DNA of 46,745 bases, taken from NCBI GenBank assembly GCA_022969175.1, contig JALJPB010000029.1:1-46745 (forward strand), given 5' to 3'. The notes below the pieces were generated by a model. That model saw only the letters and a list, made by a program, of their open reading frames with translations, had not been told where the DNA came from and made no database searches. The translations under genes and the position numbers were made by a program. This stretch comes from Colwellia sp. GTDB lineage: Bacteria > Pseudomonadota > Gammaproteobacteria > Enterobacterales > Alteromonadaceae. Positions 41,231 to 46,745 of the stretch are shown here, one piece after another. Numbering within the stretch: position 1 is the first letter of the stretch; every line of letters begins with the position of its first letter.

Positions 41231-41572
41231 ATGAAACTTCTATTAGTCTTGCTTGTTATTTTTTCTAGTACTTTATTTGCTGAAGATATCGCCATTGAAG
41301 CATTAAAAAAAAATGACAAAATAAAAGCTTTTTTAGCGAATAAATCACCAGATCAGTATTGGGTGAATTATCATCATATGGAACTTGGTGGGCAATGTGG
41401 TTTTACTGGTTGTCAGTGGCAGAAACTGGTTTCTTTAGTGGTAACAAAAAAAACAGCTAACGCTCCTTCAACTACTATTATTGCCTTGGTAAGCGGTAGT
41501 AAACCGGGTGATAATACAAATTTAGTAGTTAAATTTGTTGAAATGACGGAAGTTTCCCCGTCAACTTGGTAA
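41231..41572 (+). CDS. Small secreted protein, unknown
   Basis: A signal peptide (MKLLLVLLVIFSSTLFA) is followed by a mature part of about 95 residues. A GGQCGFTGCQWQK stretch has two cysteines, and the C-terminus is mostly beta-strands (LVSLVVTKK, STTIIALVSGSKPGDN, LVVKFVEMTEV). No family is recognised. TAGGA lies 7 bases before the ATG. It probably has its own promoter, in the spacer also holding the activator sites of the divergent exporter operon. Confidence 0.6.
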   Translation: MKLLLVLLVIFSSTLFAEDIAIEALKKNDKIKAFLANKSPDQYWVNYHHMELGGQCGFTGCQWQKLVSLVVTKKTANAPSTTIIALVSGSKPGDNTNLVVKFVEMTEVSPSTW

Positions 41573-42046
41573 ATATTTTGCCATGATATCTCTCCAAAAT
41601 ATAAAATTATCGCTCAGTTGGTTATTTTATTAACGACTAATATCTTTATTCTATCTGAAATAATCATTTTTTAAGCATTCATTTAAGCCCTATTTTAAAA
41701 CATAGTGCCTTGATTTTTTTTCTGGGTTTTATTCGTTTTTTGTGCATAAGTATTTAATCTGCAATGTCTTTTTAATCTTACATTTTATTGATCATCAATA
41801 TTTTTTCTCTGTATTATTTTTGAGCGAATATTATTCGGAATCATTTCGTTACATTTTATATAATTAAACACTTGTAAATTTTTTGTTAAATTTTTGTTAG
41901 TTTTGTCGGTTTGGTGCTACCTTGAGTTTGTCAGCAGAGACTGACTGTAAAAATCTTAACAAAGGAAATTGTTAAGAGATAACAATAAAAATGCTATTTG
42001 AATTATTCATTACAAATGGCAATCAAAATATTTTTAGGAGAAACTA
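41573..42046. other. Long AT-rich leader before the protease gene
   Basis: No gene of normal length was found. There is a perfect 8-bp hairpin at 41955-41976 (CTTAACAA / TTGTTAAG). An 18-codon frame (ATG 41991, TAA 42045-42047) overlaps the protease start by one base (TAATG). The rest is T-rich with no repeat. Confidence 0.4.
41955..41976 (+). promoter_or_regulatory. Perfect hairpin in the protease leader
   Basis: CTTAACAA and TTGTTAAG form an 8-bp stem around the loop AGGAAA. It lies about 70 bases before the protease ATG and could affect mRNA stability. Confidence 0.4.
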
Positions 42047-44599
42047 ATGTATAAAAATTATAAAGTTACTAAGTTATCACTAATGGTGGGCGCAACATTT
42101 ATTGCTACGTCAGTTAGTGCTGTAGCCACTGAAGTAACGTCAATGAACATTAAAACTAAAACAGCAAATGGTGCACCCACTTTTGTTACTGGAAATTTAG
42201 GTAGTATGACAGCTAATTCAGCTGCACAAGCCTTGAAAGATATTATTAATAGCCAAGTTGAGTTTGAAGCAAAGGGCAATGAAAACTTTACTGTAAGTCG
42301 TCAATGGGTAGATGAATTAGGTAAAAATCACACCCATTTACGGCAAACAATTAATGGTCTGAAGGTTTATGGCACCAGTATGATTATTCATGCTAACGCT
42401 AGTATTGGTCTATTAAATAACGGAAATGCTAGCAGTCAAGTTTACGGTATTAGCGGACGTTTAGCTCATAATGATTATGCTGCTATGAACTCTTTGATGA
42501 GTGGTAGTAGCAGTAACAGTAGCGCGAAAAAAGCACTCGCTGCGGCAAAAGTCATTGGTGACGTATTAGGCTCTGCTGAGTTGGTTTATATTTATTTACC
42601 CTTATCAGAAGAAACAAAACTGTCATATCGAATAGAAGTTTCTTGGGATTATGGTGATGATGATTTTGGTCGTGACTTTATTTATTTTGATACCAATAAT
42701 TTTGACGTATTAACACGTGAGCCACAAATACATTCAGCCAAAAACTGGCGCACTTACACATTAAATGGCGGTGCAGCAAATACCGCCCCAGGCACTTTGC
42801 TGTGTAGTAATAACCAGAACTGTGGTGGTAATGCAGCAGCGCAACGCGCTCATGACGGCGCTTCAAAAGTGTATGATTATTATCAAAGTAAATTTGGACG
42901 AGATAGTCTAGATAATAATGGCATGACAATGATTTCTAGTGTTGATATGGGAGTTGTTAATGCTTATTGGACAGGCACACAAATGATGTATGGTCAGGCA
43001 TCAAGTGGTATGAACGACTTTACCAGTGATTTTGACATTATTGGTCATGAATTAACACATGGTGTTACCGGTAACAGTGCGCAATTAGTTTATGCCAATG
43101 CTTCGGGTGCATTAAATGAAGCTTGGTCAGATATTTTAGGACTTTCCGCTGAAGCCTATAAAAATGGCATAACTACTTCTACTTGGTTATTAGGGGATGA
43201 CTTATATGAAAATCAGCCGGGTAAAGCGTTTCGTTATATGAATAACCCCACACAAGATGGTTATTCAAAAGATTGGTGGCCTGAACGTATTGCCTATGTA
43301 AGTAACCCCTCTAATGACAACGATAATGGCGGTGTTCATGGTAATTCTGGTATTGCTAACTTAGCGTATGTTTTATTGGTTGATGGTGGTACTCATCCTC
43401 GTAATAAATCTACAGCACAAGTACCTAGTATTGGTATGGCAAAAGCTGAGAAGATATTTTATCGGGCATTAACCACGTACATGAACCAAAGTACTAATTT
43501 TGCTGGCGCAAGATCTGCAACAGCTCAGGCTGCACAAGATTTATATGGGGCTACCGAAAAAACGGCAGTAGAAACTGCTTGGTGTGCTGTGGGTGTTGGT
43601 ACTTGTCCTGATGGTGGCACAACAACGCCAACTGATGGTGTATTAGAAAACGGTGTTGCAACCACTAATATTTCTGGTACGGCAAAACAGCAGAACTTTT
43701 ATACGTTAGAAGTTCCGGCTAATGCAACAGCCTTAAGTTTTACGACCTCTGGTGGTACGGGCGACGCTGATTTATATGTTAAATTTGATTCAAAACCAAG
43801 CTTAACTACGCAAGACTGTAAAAGTACCTCAAATGGTAATACTGAAAGTTGTACCATTGCTAACGTACAGGCGGGTACTTATCATGTAATGGTTGAGGCT
43901 TGGAATGAAATTAGCGGAGTTAGTTTAACCGGTAGTTATAGCGGCGGTAGCTCTAACACAGATACCGTGTTAGAAAATGGTGTTGCTAAAACTTCTATTT
44001 CAGGTACAGCTAAACAGCAATTATTTTATACCTTAGAAGTTCCTGAAAACTCTACAGGATTAAGCTTTAGTACTTCAGGTGGTTCAGGCGATGCAGACTT
44101 GTATGTCATGTATGGTTCAAGACCTAGTTTAACGGCTTCTGATTGTAAAAGTACCTCAAACGGTAATACTGAAACTTGTACCATTGCTACTGCACAAGCC
44201 GGTACTTATTATGTAATGGTGGAAGCGTGGAGCACAATTAGCGGTGTTAGTTTAACTGGCAGCTTTACTGCTGGCGGTACTAGTGGTGGTAACGATCCAA
44301 TTTACGGTACCTTAAGTAATATTGCCGTAACACAGGGGCAATGGCAGCGTTATACTCAGGTTTTACCTGCTGGGTATTCAAATATGACCATTTCAATCTC
44401 AGGTGGTAGAGGTGATGCCGACCTTTATATTCGCCAAGGTGCTCAGTCTACGTCTACACTTTACGATTGTCGTCCTTATCTAAATGGTAATACTGAAAGC
44501 TGTAGTTTTAGTTCACCAGCTGAGGGGACGTGGTATATCGATATTTATGGTTATCAAACAGTTTCAGGTTTAACGCTGACATTAGAAGCTACTCCGTAG
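42047..44599 (+). CDS. M4 (vibriolysin-like) metalloprotease with three PPC domains
   Basis: A signal peptide (about residues 1-26) is followed by a FTP/PepSY propeptide (about 50-230) and an M4 catalytic domain. The zinc motif H334-E335-L336-T337-H338 and Glu358 (NEAWSD), 20 residues after the second His, complete the site. GGVHGNSGIANLAY holds the transition-state His region. The C-terminus has three PPC-type beta-sandwiches at about 530-625, 640-730 and 745-850, each with a GDADLYV/I motif and paired cysteines. PPC domains are usually cleaved off during export. The product is a secreted protease, likely type II exported. AGGAG lies 7 bases before the start. Confidence 0.95.
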   Translation: MYKNYKVTKLSLMVGATFIATSVSAVATEVTSMNIKTKTANGAPTFVTGNLGSMTANSAAQALKDIINSQVEFEAKGNENFTVSRQWVDELGKNHTHLRQTINGLKVYGTSMIIHANASIGLLNNGNASSQVYGISGRLAHNDYAAMNSLMSGSSSNSSAKKALAAAKVIGDVLGSAELVYIYLPLSEETKLSYRIEVSWDYGDDDFGRDFIYFDTNNFDVLTREPQIHSAKNWRTYTLNGGAANTAPGTLLCSNNQNCGGNAAAQRAHDGASKVYDYYQSKFGRDSLDNNGMTMISSVDMGVVNAYWTGTQMMYGQASSGMNDFTSDFDIIGHELTHGVTGNSAQLVYANASGALNEAWSDILGLSAEAYKNGITTSTWLLGDDLYENQPGKAFRYMNNPTQDGYSKDWWPERIAYVSNPSNDNDNGGVHGNSGIANLAYVLLVDGGTHPRNKSTAQVPSIGMAKAEKIFYRALTTYMNQSTNFAGARSATAQAAQDLYGATEKTAVETAWCAVGVGTCPDGGTTTPTDGVLENGVATTNISGTAKQQNFYTLEVPANATALSFTTSGGTGDADLYVKFDSKPSLTTQDCKSTSNGNTESCTIANVQAGTYHVMVEAWNEISGVSLTGSYSGGSSNTDTVLENGVAKTSISGTAKQQLFYTLEVPENSTGLSFSTSGGSGDADLYVMYGSRPSLTASDCKSTSNGNTETCTIATAQAGTYYVMVEAWSTISGVSLTGSFTAGGTSGGNDPIYGTLSNIAVTQGQWQRYTQVLPAGYSNMTISISGGRGDADLYIRQGAQSTSTLYDCRPYLNGNTESCSFSSPAEGTWYIDIYGYQTVSGLTLTLEATP

Positions 44600-44648
44600 T
44601 TCGATTAAGGTTATACCATAATTAATCAATAATAATTTTACCTAGAAT

Positions 44649-44687
44649 AAGCTGAGTGCAGGTAACTGTGCTCAGCTTTGTATTTTA
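44649..44687 (+). terminator. Rho-independent terminator after the protease
   Basis: AAGCTGAGTGCAG pairs with CTGTGCTCAGCTT (11 of 13 positions), followed by a TGTATTTT tail. It starts 50 bases after the protease stop codon. Confidence 0.75.
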
Positions 44688-44771
44688 TTGGTCAAATTTT
44701 ATAAATGGACATTTTTACTGTTGACGCTTATTCTTGCCTGATATTCATTCATAAGGCTGGCGGTCACTTAC

Positions 44772-46628
44772 ATGGCGTTACCTCAACAATCATCAGTATC
44801 TCAGCTTATTTTAATTGCTTTACTCTTTTGTTTGTTATTTTCAATGCCACTAATCGCAAACAACTTTCAGAGTAATGTTGAAGAGCTTGACTATTTATCA
44901 CCCCCTATAAGCATTGAATTAACAGATAAAAACCAACATTATTCATTTATTAATAAATTGTTGTACCTAGAAGATGAAAGCAATACATTGACAATAAGTG
45001 ACGTTAGAAATGTCAATTACGCTGCTAACTTTAAGCTACTTACCAAGGACCATTTATCTTTAGGTTATCGTCAATCAACCATTTGGTTGAGATTTATTAT
45101 CGATAATACTGCTGGTCATCAAGATGACTGGTTATTGTTGTTTGACTATCCGTTGTTGGATGAAATTGAGCTTTATTTCAATACCACTTCAGGTACTAAT
45201 AACCAGTGGCAGAGTTTATTAATGGGAGATAATTTAAAATTCACTGATCGGCCGTTCAATTATCGAGCATTTGTTGCGCCACTTACTTTATCATTAAACC
45301 AACCAACAGAGTTTTATGTTCGAATTCGCACTTCAAGTTCTATGCAAATTAGGCCAGTTGTTATTTCCACACAGGCATTTTTGGTTGAAGAATTAAATAA
45401 AGAAATGTTCTATGGCTTGATTTACGGGATTATGCTGATGATGGCTCTGTATAATCTATTTCTTTATCTTGCCGTTAGAGATATTTCTTATCTAGCTTAT
45501 GTATTTTCCGTAGTTTCAGGCTGTATATTTATTATGGCGCTTAATGGCCATGCTTTTCAGTATTTATGGCCGAACGCACCCAAGTTAGCTAATACGGCTA
45601 TTCCTTTATTCACCTCTATATGGATGGCAAGTACAGCAATATTTACTCAGTTGTTTTTAGAAACTAAAAAGTTTGCTTCTCGTTTATATACAGCAATAAA
45701 TTTTTTAATTGCTTTCGCTATTTTTTCAATAATATTTAGTGTTTTTGGTGAATATCAAACAGCTATTAAAATTGCGACTGGCTTAGCCTTGTTTAATGGT
45801 TTAATAATTTTAATAACCAGTATTGTTTGTTGGTTAGAGGGAAATCGCTTTGCACGATTTTTTGTTGGTGCTTGGACAGTTTATGGCCTAGGAACAGCGA
45901 TGTTGATTCTCAGTCGTTTTGGCGTATTAGAAGATAACTTTGTTACTCATAATTCAGCGTCAATAGGATTATTATTGGAAATAATCATGTTATCGTTAGC
46001 GCTTAGTGACAAATATCGAGTATTAACGCAAGAGTTAGAGCGACAAACCCATGAATTAGAAGATAAAGTTATTTTACGTACTCAAGAATTAGAAACAAGT
46101 AACAAAAAGCTAGAAAAGCTTTCTAGAATTGACTCACTTACAGGGATGCCCAATAGACGATATTTTGATCAGCAGCTAGAACAAGAATGGCAACGCTCAA
46201 TTAATGAAGCTCAGCCTTTGTCTATTTTAGTGTGTGATGTTGATCAGTTTAAAAATATTAATGACTATTTTGGTCATCAATATGGCGACAAGTGTTTACA
46301 AGGTGTCGCTAAAGCAATTATGGCAACCCTGCATCGACCAGCAGATATGCCTGCACGTTTTGGTGGTGATGAGTTTGTCGTGATATTACCTAAAACGATA
46401 GCCCTTGGCGCTGAACTTTTGGCGATAGATATTTGTCAGAAAGTTCAAGAGCTAACCTTAGAACAAGCTCCCGATACTGTTCATGATGTGGTAACATTAA
46501 GCATTGGTTGTGCAACCTTAATACCTAGTAATTCGAATGATATAAAAAGCTTGTTTGCACTAGCGGATAAATGCTTATTCGAAGCGAAAAAGCTTGGTAG
46601 GAACTGTGTTGTTTCTGGTAAAGATTAA
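44772..46628 (+). CDS. Diguanylate cyclase with 7TMR-DISM sensor
   Basis: The N-terminal signal and helix (about residues 1-30) are followed by a 7TMR-DISMED2 periplasmic sensor domain (about 45-190). Seven helices (about 205-410), a coiled coil (about 420-450) and a GGDEF domain (about 455-615) follow. The catalytic GGDEF at 531-535 is complete and RPAD (522-525) lies five residues before it, an intact product-inhibition site. The product makes c-di-GMP in response to an extracellular or periplasmic ligand. There is no EAL domain. It lies upstream of lgt. Confidence 0.93.
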   Translation: MALPQQSSVSQLILIALLFCLLFSMPLIANNFQSNVEELDYLSPPISIELTDKNQHYSFINKLLYLEDESNTLTISDVRNVNYAANFKLLTKDHLSLGYRQSTIWLRFIIDNTAGHQDDWLLLFDYPLLDEIELYFNTTSGTNNQWQSLLMGDNLKFTDRPFNYRAFVAPLTLSLNQPTEFYVRIRTSSSMQIRPVVISTQAFLVEELNKEMFYGLIYGIMLMMALYNLFLYLAVRDISYLAYVFSVVSGCIFIMALNGHAFQYLWPNAPKLANTAIPLFTSIWMASTAIFTQLFLETKKFASRLYTAINFLIAFAIFSIIFSVFGEYQTAIKIATGLALFNGLIILITSIVCWLEGNRFARFFVGAWTVYGLGTAMLILSRFGVLEDNFVTHNSASIGLLLEIIMLSLALSDKYRVLTQELERQTHELEDKVILRTQELETSNKKLEKLSRIDSLTGMPNRRYFDQQLEQEWQRSINEAQPLSILVCDVDQFKNINDYFGHQYGDKCLQGVAKAIMATLHRPADMPARFGGDEFVVILPKTIALGAELLAIDICQKVQELTLEQAPDTVHDVVTLSIGCATLIPSNSNDIKSLFALADKCLFEAKKLGRNCVVSGKD

Positions 46629-46652
46629 TAAATTAATAGAGAGTAATGATTA

Positions 46653-46745
46653 GTGGAATTTTTTGTATGGAATGCTGACCCTGTTTTAGCCTCTTTAGGG
46701 CCGATTACAGTGCATTGGTACGGCGCGTTATTTGCACTGGCAATA
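46653..46745 (+). CDS. lgt: Prolipoprotein diacylglyceryl transferase, 5' part
   Basis: The gene runs off the window after 31 codons. The product begins (GTG start) MEFFVWNADPVLASLGPITVHW and continues YGALFALAI. The DPVLASLGPITVHWYG segment is the hallmark Lgt N-terminus (D-P-V-x-x-x-x-G-P-x-x-x-H-W-Y-G). Lgt adds diacylglycerol to prolipoproteins at the inner membrane. The spacing from the cyclase stop is 24 bases. Confidence 0.88.
   Translation, partial: MEFFVWNADPVLASLGPITVHWYGALFALAI

Noticed and set aside
42678-42929. A - strand frame inside the protease gene
   Set aside because: It is an antisense shadow of the M4 protease, whose motifs are all intact in the + frame.

Overview
The window looks like the chromosome of an AT-rich marine gammaproteobacterium of the order Alteromonadales, most likely Colwellia or a close relative such as Thalassotalea. 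The basis is the low GC content, the family-level look of the proteins, and the DUF3450-TtpC-ExbB-ExbD-TonB-TPR gene order known from Vibrio and Shewanella. No genus-diagnostic gene such as rRNA is present, so the assignment is an inference. No tRNA, rRNA, CRISPR array, integrase or intact transposase was seen.

Region 1 (1-11.7 kb) is an accessory run of about 20 short genes, all on the + strand and each with its own AT-rich spacer. They include DoxX, MmcQ/YjbR, PDZ, two GFA-type zinc proteins, an SDR, three GNAT acetyltransferases (one RimJ-like), DUF2007, a patatin/RssA-like phospholipase, a P-loop kinase and several unknowns. At least three spacers fold like integron attC sites, and several genes start just after a GCGTTAYATTTTTAGGAG-like leader. 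This suggests a decayed gene-cassette array.

Region 2 (11.9-17.9 kb and 24.9-30.3 kb) holds two halves of what appears to be one nutrient-uptake system. The first half is a lipoprotein with a large internal duplication plus a TonB-dependent receptor. The second half is a complete TonB2-type energising cluster. Both halves carry Pho-box-like direct repeats upstream, so I propose that they form a phosphate-starvation-induced uptake system.

Region 3 (18-24.8 kb) separates those halves with mixed genes: a DUF3718 protein, FMN reductase, alpha/beta hydrolase, beta-propeller lipoprotein and WYL regulator. It also holds a metallo-beta-lactamase-fold protein that has lost most metal ligands. That gene is preceded by an array of palindromic operators and followed by a near-perfect attC site, then by a second cassette-like gene.

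Region 4 (30.3-33.2 kb) holds a ferredoxin, a META-domain lipoprotein, a potassium-channel protein and an AI-2E family permease.

Region 5 (33.5-41.1 kb, - strand) is a self-contained export module: membrane-fusion protein, an unannotated 50-residue membrane peptide, ABC ATPase and two FtsX/MacB-type permeases, followed by a sigma-54-dependent response regulator and its histidine kinase. A sigma-54-type promoter and two GTTCA-N4-TGAAC sites lie upstream of the first gene, so the circuit can be read from the sequence.

Region 6 (41.2-46.7 kb) holds a small secreted protein, a vibriolysin-like M4 protease with three C-terminal PPC domains, a 7TM-DISM diguanylate cyclase and the first 31 codons of lgt.
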